From the NCBI RefSeq assembly GCF_012034175.1, contig NZ_JAATEJ010000013.1, positions 1 through 64,000 of the forward strand: DNA of 64,000 bases, written 5' to 3'. Positions within the stretch are counted from its first letter, which is position 1, and each line of letters starts with the position of its first letter. The DNA is from Actinacidiphila epipremni. Lineage in GTDB: Bacteria; Actinomycetota; Actinomycetes; Streptomycetales; Streptomycetaceae. Below the pieces are notes generated by a model. That model worked only from the letters and a program-made list of their open reading frames with translations, was not told where the DNA came from and did not search any database. Positions 1 through 8,264 of the stretch are shown piece after piece. The translations under genes were made by a program, and so were the position numbers.

Positions 1-50
1 CTCGCACCGAGTGGCCCGGCCCCTTCGCGATGTCCTGCGGCCCCGCGGGG

Positions 51-893
51 TCAGCCGGCCAGGGCCGGCGTGTCGGTGGGGGTCGACGCCAGCGCGACGA
101 CCCGCTTGACCTCCGCCTGGATCTTCGAGGTGAGCGACTGCGGCGTCAGGCTCGTCCTGACGTCCTTGACCGGCACCCCGTCGATCAGCACGACCGGCAC
201 GTCGCCGTAGCCGGAGGCGGCGAAGTCCTGCTGCGACTTGATGACCCAGCCCTCGTGGTCGCGCTGCTCCACGCACGGCTCGAAGGTGTCGGCCTTGATC
301 TTGCCGGCCTTGTGCGCGAGCTTCTTCATCAGCTTGACGCTCGCCAGCGCGTCGTCCTTGGGGTCGGCGGGCTGCGCCTTCCACAGCTGCTCGACGAACG
401 CGCTGTAGCGGCCCTGGTCCTGCGCGCAGGCCGCGGCGTTGGCCGCCACCTGGGCGCCCTTGCCGCCGTAGGTCTTGTCGGACGCGGTCACCAGGCGGTA
501 CTGGAACTGCACCTGGCCGCCGGCCAGCAGCTTCTGGATCGTCGCGCCGTACTCGTCCTGGAACGCCTTGGAGTCGGGGCTGCGCAGGTCCTCGTAGACC
601 GTGACGGTGACGGGCACCGACGGCTTGACGGGGATGTCCAGCAGCGGTCCGCCGGCGGTGGGGCTCGGTGACGCGCCCGGCTGCGCCGCGGCGGCCACCG
701 CGCCGCTGGGGGCCGAGACCTTGTCGTCCTTGCCGGCCCGGACGTGGGCGCCGATCACCGCGGAGATGCCGAAGACCACCACCATCGCCGCGACGGCGAC
801 CGCGTACGGCCGCAGCCGGGCGACCAGGCCCTTGCGCTTCTTCATCCCGGGGGCCGAACCGCCCTTGGTGCCGGGGCCCTTGGACTGCGTCAT
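51..893 (-). CDS. Membrane-anchored thioredoxin-fold (DsbA/thioredoxin_4-like) protein lacking the CxxC
   Basis: 280 aa. A basic cytoplasmic N-terminus (KKRKG, residues ~18-22) is followed by one hydrophobic helix (about 29-48), then a low-complexity Ala/Pro linker and an extracytoplasmic domain that reads as a DsbA/thioredoxin_4 fold (TVYEDLRSPDSKAF near 100-113). In redox-active relatives the stretch after YEDL carries a C-x-x-C; here it reads R-S-P-D-S, so both active-site cysteines are missing. Two other Cys remain (AACAQDQGR, FEPCVEQRD). A GAGGTGG ribosome site precedes the ATG. It is the last gene on the minus strand after dxs, separated by a hairpin. A chaperone or structural role is more likely than disulfide exchange; no substrate can be named. 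Confidence 0.8.
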   Translation of the reverse strand: MTQSKGPGTKGGSAPGMKKRKGLVARLRPYAVAVAAMVVVFGISAVIGAHVRAGKDDKVSAPSGAVAAAAQPGASPSPTAGGPLLDIPVKPSVPVTVTVYEDLRSPDSKAFQDEYGATIQKLLAGGQVQFQYRLVTASDKTYGGKGAQVAANAAACAQDQGRYSAFVEQLWKAQPADPKDDALASVKLMKKLAHKAGKIKADTFEPCVEQRDHEGWVIKSQQDFAASGYGDVPVVLIDGVPVKDVRTSLTPQSLTSKIQAEVKRVVALASTPTDTPALAG

Positions 894-984
894 GTGCTAC
901 GCCACCTCGATCATCGCACTGCCTTCGCGCATTTCTACCATCGGCTCCGGGCCCGCGGGAAACGGGCCTGCCACCGCCTCGGGG

Positions 985-1016
985 GCCGCCGCCCGGCCGC
1001 GGGGCGGGGCGGCGGC
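985..1016 (-). terminator. Hairpin after dxs
   Basis: Ten-base arms GCCGCCGCCC (985-994) and GGGCGGCGGC (1007-1016) pair perfectly around a 12-nt loop, about 20 nt past the dxs stop codon. There is no T-run, as is usual for GC-rich actinomycete terminators. Confidence 0.55.
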
Positions 1017-1036
1017 ACCGGCTCGGGGGCCGCCGG

Positions 1037-2971
1037 TCAGCCGGCGTCGGGCTCGCCGAGGACGGCGCCGGCCTCCTCGTCGGAGAACCGGGCGTCGATC
1101 GTGGCGACCACACCGGTGACCTGGCGGGCGATGTCCGGGGCGGTCAGCCCGATCGCCGCCATGACGTCCTTGCGGGAGCCGTGCTCCAGGAAGCGCGGCG
1201 GGATGCCGAAGTCGCGCAGCGGCACGTCCACCTCGGCGTCCCGCAGCGCCTGGGCGACCGCGGAGCCGACACCGCCGACCCGGCCGTTGTCCTCGACGGT
1301 GACCACCAGGCGGTGCCGGGCGGCGAGCCCGGGCAGCTCGTCGTCGACCGGCTTGACCCAGCGCGGGTCCACCACGGTGCTGGTGATGCCCTGCGCGTCC
1401 AGCAGCGCGGCGATCTCCAGGCACATCGGGGCGAGCGCGCCGACCGACACCAGCAGCACGTCGGGCTGCTCGGTGCCGCCCGCGGGCTCGCGCAGCACGT
1501 CCATGCCGCCGATCCGGCCGACCGCGGGCACGGCGGGGCCGACCGCGCCCTTGGAGTAGCGCACCACGGTGGGCGCGTCCTCGACGGCGACGGCCTCGCG
1601 CAGCTGGGCGCGGACCTGGTCGGCGTCGCGCGGCGCGGCGATCCGCAGGCCCGGCACGACCTGGAGGATCGACATGTCCCACATGCCGTTGTGGGAGGCG
1701 CCGTCGCTGCCGGTGACGCCGGCCCGGTCCAGGACGAAGGTGACCCCGCACTTGTGCAGCGCGACGTCCATCAGGACCTGGTCGAAGGCGCGGTTGAGGA
1801 AGGTGGCGTAGACGGCGAAGACCGGGTGCAGGCCGCCGGTGGCCAGGCCCGCCGCCGAGACGGCGCCGTGCTGCTCGGCGATGCCGACGTCGAAGACCCG
1901 GTCGGGGAACGCCTCGGCGAACTTGGTCAGGCCCACCGGGTGCAGCATCGCGGCGGTGATCGCGACGATGTCGGAGCGCTCCTTGCCGAGCTCCAGCATC
2001 TCGTCGCCGAAGACGGAGGTCCAGTCCGCGCCGCCGGCCGACAGCGGCAGGCCGGTGTCGGGGTGGATCGGGCTGATGCCGTGGAAGCGGTCGATGCGGT
2101 CGCGCTCGGCCGGGGTGTAGCCGCGGCCCTTCTCGGTGATGCAGTGCACCAGGACGGGCCCGTGGAAGCGGCGGGCGCGCTGCAGCGCGGACTCCACGGC
2201 CTCGATGTCGTGGCCGTCGATCGGGCCGACGTACTTGATGCCCAGGTCCTCGAACATGCCCTGCGGGGTGATGAAGTCCTTCAGGCCCTTCTTGGCGCCG
2301 TGCAGCGTCTCGTAGAGCGGGCGGCCGATGAGCGGGGTGCGCTCCAGGACCTCGCGGGTGCGGGCGAGGAACTGCTCGTAGCCGTCGGTGGTGCGCAGTG
2401 TCGCCAGGTGGTTGGCCAGGCCGCCGATGGTCGGCGAGTACGACCACTCGTTGTCGTTGACGACGACGACCAGCGGGCGGTCCTTGGCGGCGGCGATGTT
2501 GTTGAGCGCCTCCCAGGCCATACCGCCGGTCAGGGCGCCGTCGCCGATGACGGCGACGACGTGGTCGTCGCGGCCCAGCAGCTCGTTGGCCTTGGCGATG
2601 CCGTCGGCCCAGCCGAGGACAGTGGAGGCGTGGCTGTTCTCGATGACGTCGTGCGCGGACTCGGCCCGCGAGGGGTAGCCGGACAGGCCGCCGGTGCTCT
2701 TGAGCCGGCTGAAGTCCTGCCGGCCGGTCAGCAGCTTGTGGACGTAACTCTGGTGGCCGGTGTCGAAGAGGATGCGGTCCCGCGGCGAGTCGAAGACCCG
2801 GTGCAGCGCGATCGTCAGCTCCACCACGCCGAGGTTGGGGCCGAGGTGGCCGCCGGTCTTGGAGACCGCGTCGACGAGGAAGGAGCGGATCTCGGCGGCC
2901 AGCTCCACCAGCTGGGGCTGGGCGAGCCGGTCGAGATCGCGGGGTCCGTTGATCCGGGTCAGCAGTGCCAC
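1037..2971 (-). CDS. dxs: 1-deoxy-D-xylulose-5-phosphate synthase
   Basis: 644 aa, the usual DXS length. The enzyme condenses pyruvate and glyceraldehyde-3-phosphate with thiamine diphosphate as the first step of the MEP isoprenoid pathway in the cytoplasm. The N-terminus LLTRINGPRDLDRL, the thiamine-binding stretch GDGALTGGMAWEALNN and the transketolase-like pyrimidine-binding and C-terminal domains (VGIAEQHG, DRAGVTGSDGASHNGMWD) are all present. The start is set at GTG 2971, because AAGGAGGAACGG sits directly upstream; the frame is open for 44 more codons but has no better start. The gene follows xylFGH on the same strand but is separated by a strong hairpin and has its own -10 (TAGAAT), so it is probably transcribed alone. 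Its isoprenoid products feed the terpene operon further right. Confidence 0.97.
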   Translation of the reverse strand: MALLTRINGPRDLDRLAQPQLVELAAEIRSFLVDAVSKTGGHLGPNLGVVELTIALHRVFDSPRDRILFDTGHQSYVHKLLTGRQDFSRLKSTGGLSGYPSRAESAHDVIENSHASTVLGWADGIAKANELLGRDDHVVAVIGDGALTGGMAWEALNNIAAAKDRPLVVVVNDNEWSYSPTIGGLANHLATLRTTDGYEQFLARTREVLERTPLIGRPLYETLHGAKKGLKDFITPQGMFEDLGIKYVGPIDGHDIEAVESALQRARRFHGPVLVHCITEKGRGYTPAERDRIDRFHGISPIHPDTGLPLSAGGADWTSVFGDEMLELGKERSDIVAITAAMLHPVGLTKFAEAFPDRVFDVGIAEQHGAVSAAGLATGGLHPVFAVYATFLNRAFDQVLMDVALHKCGVTFVLDRAGVTGSDGASHNGMWDMSILQVVPGLRIAAPRDADQVRAQLREAVAVEDAPTVVRYSKGAVGPAVPAVGRIGGMDVLREPAGGTEQPDVLLVSVGALAPMCLEIAALLDAQGITSTVVDPRWVKPVDDELPGLAARHRLVVTVEDNGRVGGVGSAVAQALRDAEVDVPLRDFGIPPRFLEHGSRKDVMAAIGLTAPDIARQVTGVVATIDARFSDEEAGAVLGEPDAG

Positions 2972-3050
2972 CCGTTCCTCCTTAGCCTGTCGAGCCCGGC
3001 GCTCTGCCGTGCGACCGCGTTGTCGCACCGGCCGGTCCGGCCTCCGGAAG

Positions 3051-3072
3051 ATTCTAGTGTTCCGGTTACCGG
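3051..3072 (-). promoter_or_regulatory. Candidate dxs promoter with CCGGT-T-ACCGG palindrome
   Basis: On the minus strand TAGAAT (3056-3051) is a good -10 hexamer about 80 nt upstream of the dxs GTG. Just upstream of it lies the perfect 11-bp palindrome CCGGTTACCGG (3062-3072), in the -10/-35 spacer, a plausible repressor site. No clear -35 is visible. Confidence 0.4.
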
Positions 3073-3107
3073 CGCGTCGGCCGCCCCGTGCGATGTCCGT
3101 CACGCGC

Positions 3108-3153
3108 CGCGCCGCCGGGCGGTCCTGGAGGCCCAGGTCCGCCCGGCGGCGCG
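3108..3153 (-). terminator. Long hairpin after xylH
   Basis: A 15-bp perfect stem (CGCGCCGCCGGGCGG, 3108-3122, with its complement 3139-3153) continues after one T-T mismatch into a CCTGG/CCAGG pair around an AGGC tetraloop. It starts 40 nt after the xylH stop and separates the sugar transporter from dxs. Confidence 0.75.
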
Positions 3154-3192
3154 GGTGGTGCGGGTGGTGCGGGTGTTTCCCGGGTTACGCGG

Positions 3193-4476
3193 TCACGCGC
3201 GGCCGGAGCTGCGCTGGGTGCGCCGGGAGACCGAGTCGACGACCACGGCGGCCAGCAGGACCGCGCCGGTGATCATGTACTGGATCGACTGGTCCATGTT
3301 GAGCAGGTCGAGACCGGTCTGGATGGACTGGATGACCAGCATGCCCAGCAGCGCCGACCAGACGTTGCCGCGGCCACCGAACAGGCTGGTGCCGCCGATG
3401 ACGGCGGCGGCGATGGCGAGCATCAGCAGGTTGCCGGTACCGGCCTGCAGGGTCGCGGTGTAGGTCTGGCCGGCCAGGAACAGGCCGCCCAGAGCCGCGA
3501 AGCCGCCGGAGATCGCGAAGACGGTGATACGGATCAGCGCGACGTTGATACCGGCGCGGCGGGCGGCCTCGATGCTGCCGCCGACCGCGAAGATCTTCCG
3601 GCCGTAGGTGGTGCGGCGCAGGACGAAGTCGCAGATCACCAGGGCGGCCAGGAAGAACACCAGGGCGTTCGGGATGCCCGCGGACTTGTTCAGCACGTAC
3701 GCGGCCACGTACGACACGACCGCCAGCGCGACGGTGCGCAGCAGGATCTCGCTGGTGGGCCGGAAGGGCACCCGGGCCTTGCGGCGGCGGGCCTGGTCGA
3801 TCAGCGAGCCGATGAGCAGCAGGGCGACGCCGAGGGTGGCCAGGATGTAGCCGCCGGCGATGGACTGGTCCATGAAGAAGGAGCGCTGGCCCAGCATGTG
3901 GAGCAGGCCCTTGTCCTCGATCGTGAGGCTGCCGGTGCCGCGCAGCAGCCACTGCATCAGGCCGGTCCAGCCGAGGAAGCCGGCCAGGGTGACGACGAAG
4001 GCCGGCACGCCGATCTTGGCGAAGAAGAAGCCGTGGAAGGCGCCGATGGCCACACCGGTGAGGATGGTCAGGACGACCGCGAGCCAGTCGTTGAGGCCGT
4101 GGTTGACCGTCAGGGTGGCGAACACCGAGGCGGCCAGGCCGCTGACGGAGGCGACCGACAGGTCGATCTCGCCGAGCAGCAGGACGAACACCAGGCCGAT
4201 GGACAGCATGCCGGTGCCGGCCATGAAGAAGCTGATGTTGACCATGTTCGCCGAGCTGAGGAACAGGTCGTCCTTCACCTGGAAGATGGTCCAGATGATG
4301 ATCAGCGCGACGATGACCGGCAGCGAGCCCAGCTCGCCGCCCTTGAGCTTGCGCTTGAACTCGGTGAGGTAGCCCTTGAAGCCCTCCTCACGCACCAGCA
4401 GCCGGGGGTCGACGGTGGCGACCGCCGGCGGCGGAACCTCGTCCACCGGCTTGCGGATCGTGGTCTTGTCGCTCAC
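3193..4476 (-). CDS. xylH: Sugar ABC transporter permease (XylH-type)
   Basis: 427 aa integral membrane protein of the BPD_transp_2 (ribose/xylose) family, with about ten hydrophobic segments after a cytoplasmic N-terminus of roughly 45 residues. The family signature AGLFLAGQTYTA...AIAAAVIGGTSLFGGRGN is present in the form GGLFLAGQTYTATLQAG and AVIGGTSLFGGRG. It forms the transmembrane channel for a pentose such as xylose together with the ATPase and binding protein encoded upstream. The ATG overlaps the xylG stop by 4 nt, so the two are translationally coupled. In S. coelicolor the xylFGH genes sit in the same place next to rok7B7; substrate xylose is inferred from that synteny. Confidence 0.92.
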   Translation of the reverse strand: MSDKTTIRKPVDEVPPPAVATVDPRLLVREEGFKGYLTEFKRKLKGGELGSLPVIVALIIIWTIFQVKDDLFLSSANMVNISFFMAGTGMLSIGLVFVLLLGEIDLSVASVSGLAASVFATLTVNHGLNDWLAVVLTILTGVAIGAFHGFFFAKIGVPAFVVTLAGFLGWTGLMQWLLRGTGSLTIEDKGLLHMLGQRSFFMDQSIAGGYILATLGVALLLIGSLIDQARRRKARVPFRPTSEILLRTVALAVVSYVAAYVLNKSAGIPNALVFFLAALVICDFVLRRTTYGRKIFAVGGSIEAARRAGINVALIRITVFAISGGFAALGGLFLAGQTYTATLQAGTGNLLMLAIAAAVIGGTSLFGGRGNVWSALLGMLVIQSIQTGLDLLNMDQSIQYMITGAVLLAAVVVDSVSRRTQRSSGRA

Positions 4477-5252
4477 TTCGCTGCCTCCGCGTTGCGCGCC
4501 AGGCGGCGGGTCACGGCGTTGTCCGTGGCGCCGGTGATGGCCGCGATGATCTGTTCGTTGGTGGTGCCCTTGACCGGGAAGACACCGTTGTTCCGGCCGA
4601 GGCGCAGCACGTGCACGGTGTCCGCGACGGCCGTGACGTCGGCCATGTTGTGGCTGATCAGAATCACGCCGAGGCGGCGCTCGCGCAGCCGCTCGACGAG
4701 GTCGAGGACCTGGGCGGTCTGCTCGACGCCGAGGGCGGCGGTGGGCTCGTCGAGGATCACGACCTTGGGGTCGCCGATCAGCGCGCGGGCGATGGCCACC
4801 ACCTGGCGCTGGCCGCCGGAGAGGCTGGCGATCGGGATCCGGACGCTGGGGATGCGGATGGACAGCGTGTTCAGAAGATCACGGGAACGCTGTTCCATCG
4901 CGACCTCGTCGAGGCTGCCGAACCGCAGCAGCTCCCGGCCGAGGTAGAGGTTGCCGACCACATCGAGGTTGTCGCACAGCGCGAGGTCCTGGTACACGGT
5001 GGCGATACCAAGACCCTGGGCGTCCTGCGGCCGGTTGACGTGCACCGGCCGGCCTTCCCACTCGATGACCCCGTCGTCGACGGGGTGGACGCCCGCGATG
5101 GTCTTGACCAGGGTCGACTTGCCGGCACCGTTGTCGCCTACGAGGGCGACGACTTCTCCGGCGTGGACCTCCAAGTCGACGTCGGTGAGGGCCTGGACCG
5201 CACCGAATCGCTTGGAGACCCCGCGCAACGCCAGCACGGGCGTAGCGGACAC
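4473..5252 (-). CDS. xylG: Sugar ABC transporter ATP-binding protein (XylG-type, single cassette)
   Basis: 259 aa ATPase that drives import through XylH. Walker A GDNGAGKST lies at residues 39-47, signature LSGGQRQ and Walker B VVILDEPTAAL follow. Ribose-type ATPases in enterobacteria are tandem fusions of two cassettes; this one has only one, as in the Streptomyces XylG. The start is GTG 5252 because GAAGGAG lies 9 nt upstream; the ATG at 5261 would abut that ribosome site with no spacer. The gene is 268 nt downstream of xylF, with a hairpin in between, and overlaps xylH by 4 nt. Confidence 0.92.
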   Translation of the reverse strand: MSATPVLALRGVSKRFGAVQALTDVDLEVHAGEVVALVGDNGAGKSTLVKTIAGVHPVDDGVIEWEGRPVHVNRPQDAQGLGIATVYQDLALCDNLDVVGNLYLGRELLRFGSLDEVAMEQRSRDLLNTLSIRIPSVRIPIASLSGGQRQVVAIARALIGDPKVVILDEPTAALGVEQTAQVLDLVERLRERRLGVILISHNMADVTAVADTVHVLRLGRNNGVFPVKGTTNEQIIAAITGATDNAVTRRLARNAEAAK

Positions 5253-5412
5253 GTAAACCATCTCCTTCGCCGCCTGACCGGCGGGGATGCCGCGTGCTGA
5301 ACCGAACAGCCGCGGAGGGAGTGCGTAATGCACGGATTACAAGATTACAAAGTGAACGGAGAAGGGGTAGACCCCCGTGCTCCGAAAACCCGCCCACCGC
5401 AAGCGTTTCCGC

Positions 5413-5461
5413 CCGGCGCCCGTCCCGTTAGCGGGGTGTTTGAGTCGGGACGGGGCGCCGG
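5413..5461 (-). terminator. Hairpin between xylF and xylG (attenuator or mRNA stabiliser)
   Basis: CCGGCGCCCGTCCCG (5413-5427) pairs with CGGGACGGGGCGCCGG (5446-5461) with a single bulged base and an 18-nt loop. It sits just after the binding-protein gene and before the ATPase gene, the usual place for a partial terminator that leaves more binding protein than transporter. Confidence 0.6.
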
Positions 5462-5520
5462 ACAGGCTCACGGTGCGGGTTCAGGCCGTGGAGACGACCG
5501 GAACCCGGCGGGAGGTGGGA

Positions 5521-6624
5521 CTAGTTGATGCCCGCGGCGGCGCAGGCGGCGGCGAACTGCGCGGTGCAGATCTGGTCCTTGGTGTACAGACCGTCCTGGA
5601 TCACGACGTTCACGTTGGCCTTGGTGATGGACGTGGCCGGCAGCAGCTTGGCCGGGACCTCGGTGCCCGAGGTCTGCTTGGCGGTGGTGTCCGCGACGGA
5701 CTTGAAGTCCTTGCCCTGCAGCAGGTCCACGGCGATCTCGGCGGTGGCGTCGGCCTCCGGCTTGTACGCCTTGTAGATCGTGGCGGTCTGGGTGCCGGCG
5801 AGGATCCGCTGCAGACCGGCGACCTCGGCGTCCTGACCGGTCAGCGGCGGGTTGATGCCGGCGCCCTTGAGCGCGGTGGCGATACCGCCGGCCATGCCGT
5901 CGTTGGCGGAGTAGACGCCCGCGATGTTGGCCTTGCCGAGCTGCGTGATGGCGGCCGACATCTTCTGCGCGGCGACGGTGTCCTTCCACAGGCCGGACTG
6001 CTCGTAGGCGATCTTGACCTTGCCGTCGAGGATCTTGTGAGCGCCCTCCTTGAACATGGCGGCGTTCGGGTCGGCCGGGTCACCGTTGATCATGACAACG
6101 TTGGCAGACGGCGTCGCCTTGGGGCCCATGGCGTCGAGCAGCGCCTGGCCCTGGAGCTCACCGATCTTCTCGTTGTCGTACGAGACGTACGCGGAGACCG
6201 GGCCCTCGGCGAGACGGTCGTACGCGACGACCTTGATGCCCTTGTCGACCGCGGCCTGGACCGAGGACTTGATGCCGGTGGAGTCCTGCGCGTCCAGGAT
6301 CAGGACGCCGACACCCTTGGTGATCATGGTGTTGACCTGCTGCGCCTGCTTGGCGGGGTCGCCGGCCGCGTTGGCGTAGTCAACCGTGCAGTCCGGGCAC
6401 AGCTCCTTGATCTTCGCCTCGATCAGCGGCCGGTCGAACTTCTCGTACCGCGTGGTGGCGTTCTCCGGGAGGAGGAGGCCGATCGTCTTGTTGGCGCTCT
6501 TGCTGGCGCCGGCGGTGGAGCCGGAGTCCTTCTTGTCGTCGCCCGCCTTGCCACACGCGGCCAAGGTGACCGCCATCGAAACGGCTGCCGTCCCGATGAC
6601 GATCCGACGCGTCATTGCGTTCAT
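5521..6624 (-). CDS. xylF: Sugar-binding lipoprotein of the ABC transporter (XylF-type)
   Basis: 367 aa. The N-terminus MNAMTRRIVIG, a hydrophobic core and the lipobox VTLAAC at about residues 19-24 mark a lipoprotein anchored outside the membrane. The rest is a periplasmic-binding-protein-like I (peripla_BP_4) domain that starts NKTIGLLLPENATTRYEKFD and carries VLILDAQDS and TGQDAEVAGLQRILAGTQ, typical of xylose/ribose binders. The start at ATG 6624 follows GGGAGG at 9 nt; the frame upstream is open but has no ribosome site. It is the first gene of xylFGH, and a candidate ROK operator lies about 76-97 nt upstream. Confidence 0.93.
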   Translation of the reverse strand: MNAMTRRIVIGTAAVSMAVTLAACGKAGDDKKDSGSTAGASKSANKTIGLLLPENATTRYEKFDRPLIEAKIKELCPDCTVDYANAAGDPAKQAQQVNTMITKGVGVLILDAQDSTGIKSSVQAAVDKGIKVVAYDRLAEGPVSAYVSYDNEKIGELQGQALLDAMGPKATPSANVVMINGDPADPNAAMFKEGAHKILDGKVKIAYEQSGLWKDTVAAQKMSAAITQLGKANIAGVYSANDGMAGGIATALKGAGINPPLTGQDAEVAGLQRILAGTQTATIYKAYKPEADATAEIAVDLLQGKDFKSVADTTAKQTSGTEVPAKLLPATSITKANVNVVIQDGLYTKDQICTAQFAAACAAAGIN

Positions 6625-6699
6625 GTGAAGTTGCCTCCCTGACAGGGCCGCAACACCGCGGCCGAGGTGCTGGGAAGTCAACTCCGGCTGACGCCCTGT

Positions 6700-6721
6700 C
6701 GTCAAGAAGTAAACACTTAAC
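6700..6721 (-). promoter_or_regulatory. xylF promoter region with candidate ROK operator
   Basis: An AT-rich island contains the inverted repeat AAGT-AAAC-ACTT (6707-6718), and next to it TTGACG on the minus strand (6705-6700), a good -35. The 11-mer AAACACTTAAC (6711-6721) recurs with one change (AAACACTCAAC) upstream of the ROK gene, as expected for a shared operator. Confidence 0.4.
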
Positions 6722-6763
6722 GAGATGGCAACGGCGCGTTTCGTTAGCAGCGTGAACGCTCAG

Positions 6764-7975
6764 TTATGCCGAAAAGGCCGGTGTGTCGACAGGGTGGTTT
6801 CCATCCAAAAGGGTCGAATCACCCATTTCGGACAGCACCAGGGCCAGCGCGCCCAGGACCTCGGCCCGCGCCCCCAGCGCACCCGGCACGACCGACAGCC
6901 GCTGTGCGGCGCTGGGGATAGCGTATCGGGACACCGATTCCCTTATCGGCCCGAGTACCAGCTCACCGGCCTCGGCGAGATCGCCGCCGAGCACCACCCG
7001 GCTGGGGTTGAGCAGGTTGCACAGGCTCGCCACGCCCATCCCGATGTGCCGCCCGACGTCGCCGGTCACCCGGCGGCAGCCCGGGTCGCCCTCGCGGGCC
7101 AGCTGCACCATCCGCGGGACGGTCAGGCCGTCGCCGTGGCTGCCGCGCAGCAGCTCCAGGACGTAGCGGGCGGCGGTGAAGGTCTCCAGGCAGCCGCGGT
7201 TCCCGCAGCGGCACACCGGGCCCGACTCGTCCAGCGTGATGTGGCCGATCTCGCCCGCCGTGCCGCCCGGGCCCCGGTAGATCCGGCCGTCGATGACCAG
7301 GCCCGCGCCGACGCCGCTGGCCACCTTGATGTAGGCCAGGTCCTTGACCCCGCGCCCGCCGCCCCACACCAGCTCGCCCAGGGCCCCGAGGTTGGCGTCG
7401 TTGTCGACCTGGACCGGGACGCCCAGCCGGTCGGAGAGCTCCTGGCGCGGGTTGATGCCGCTCCAGCCCGGCAGGATCGCGGTGGAGCCCAGCGCGCCGG
7501 TCTCCACGTCGATCGGGCCCGGCACGCCCAGGCCCACGCCCAGCACCTTGCCGGGGCTGATGCCGGTGGACTCCACCAGCCGCGCGACCAGCTGCTCGGC
7601 CCGGTCGAAGCCCTGCGAGGCCGAGGCGTCCACGTCGATCGGCTCGGACTGCTCGGCCAGCACCTGGTGGGCCAGGTTGCCGACCGCCACCCGCAGGTGG
7701 GAGTGGCCGAAGTCGACGCCGACGACGATCCCGGCGTCCCCGGACAGCGCCACGCTGCGGGCCCGCCGACCACCCGAGGAGGTCGGCGTGACCTGCACCG
7801 TCCCGTTGTCCCGCAGCTCGCGTACGATGTTCGACACGGTCGCGGCCGACAGGCCGGTGCTGCGCGCGATCTCCGCCTGGGTGAGCGATCCGGCCAGCCG
7901 GACGGCGCGCACGACACGCTCCAGATTGGCCCGGTGCAGTGACGACTGCGAACCCGGTGTCTCCACGACATCCAC
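6764..7975 (-). CDS. rok7B7: ROK-family transcriptional regulator (Rok7B7-like)
   Basis: 403 aa. An N-terminal winged helix-turn-helix (about residues 15-75, QAEIARSTGLSAATVSNIVREL) is joined to a sugar-kinase-like ROK domain with VGVDFGHSHLRVAVG, DNDANLGALGE and the zinc-binding CRCGNRGCLE motif. It lies between the xyl and ngc transporter operons and is transcribed toward xylF, 139 nt away. In S. coelicolor the orthologous Rok7B7 is known to affect xylose use, carbon catabolite repression and antibiotic production; the same role here is inference from synteny. Confidence 0.92.
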   Translation of the reverse strand: MDVVETPGSQSSLHRANLERVVRAVRLAGSLTQAEIARSTGLSAATVSNIVRELRDNGTVQVTPTSSGGRRARSVALSGDAGIVVGVDFGHSHLRVAVGNLAHQVLAEQSEPIDVDASASQGFDRAEQLVARLVESTGISPGKVLGVGLGVPGPIDVETGALGSTAILPGWSGINPRQELSDRLGVPVQVDNDANLGALGELVWGGGRGVKDLAYIKVASGVGAGLVIDGRIYRGPGGTAGEIGHITLDESGPVCRCGNRGCLETFTAARYVLELLRGSHGDGLTVPRMVQLAREGDPGCRRVTGDVGRHIGMGVASLCNLLNPSRVVLGGDLAEAGELVLGPIRESVSRYAIPSAAQRLSVVPGALGARAEVLGALALVLSEMGDSTLLDGNHPVDTPAFSA

Positions 7976-8103
7976 TCCTGCCCGGCAGGCGGCCCGTGTC
8001 CGCTTGCCCGCACGGGACGGGGCCGTTCCGCAGGAAAGCCGGCGGCGGCATGTGCCGCCAGCACACCAGTGAGACCCCGTCGTCTACAACATGTGAACTC
8101 TAA

Positions 8104-8114
8104 GTTGAGTGTTT
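8104..8114 (-). promoter_or_regulatory. Candidate ROK operator upstream of the ROK gene
   Basis: On the minus strand AAACACTCAAC, one base different from the 11-mer upstream of xylF. It lies about 130 nt before the ROK start codon, within an AT-rich stretch that also contains TTAGAGTT. Confidence 0.3.
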
Positions 8115-8179
8115 GGGGTGATGTCCCGTCAAGGGGGAGAACCACACCGTTACGCGATTCGCCACCGGGAACGCCGAGC

Positions 8180-8205
8180 GGCGGCTCCGCGCGAGCGGAG
8201 CCGCC
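8180..8205 (-). terminator. Hairpin after ngcG
   Basis: GGCGGCTCCGC (8180-8190) and GCGGAGCCGCC (8195-8205) form a perfect 11-bp stem with a GCGA tetraloop, 60 nt past the ngcG stop. Confidence 0.8.
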
Positions 8206-8264
8206 GGGCCCGTCGAAGCCGGCGGGCGGTAGGGTGTGCGGGCGGGGGATCGCGGGCCGGCGGG

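Noticed and set aside
668..3463. Very long plus-strand frames opposite dxs and opposite most other genes
   Set aside because: Antisense shadows caused by GC-biased third codon positions; the opposite strand encodes recognisable proteins throughout.
5253..5333. Upstream extension of xylG to ATG 5261 or 5333
   Set aside because: The ribosome site GAAGGAG directly touches ATG 5261 and fits GTG 5252; the residues upstream are not ATPase-like.
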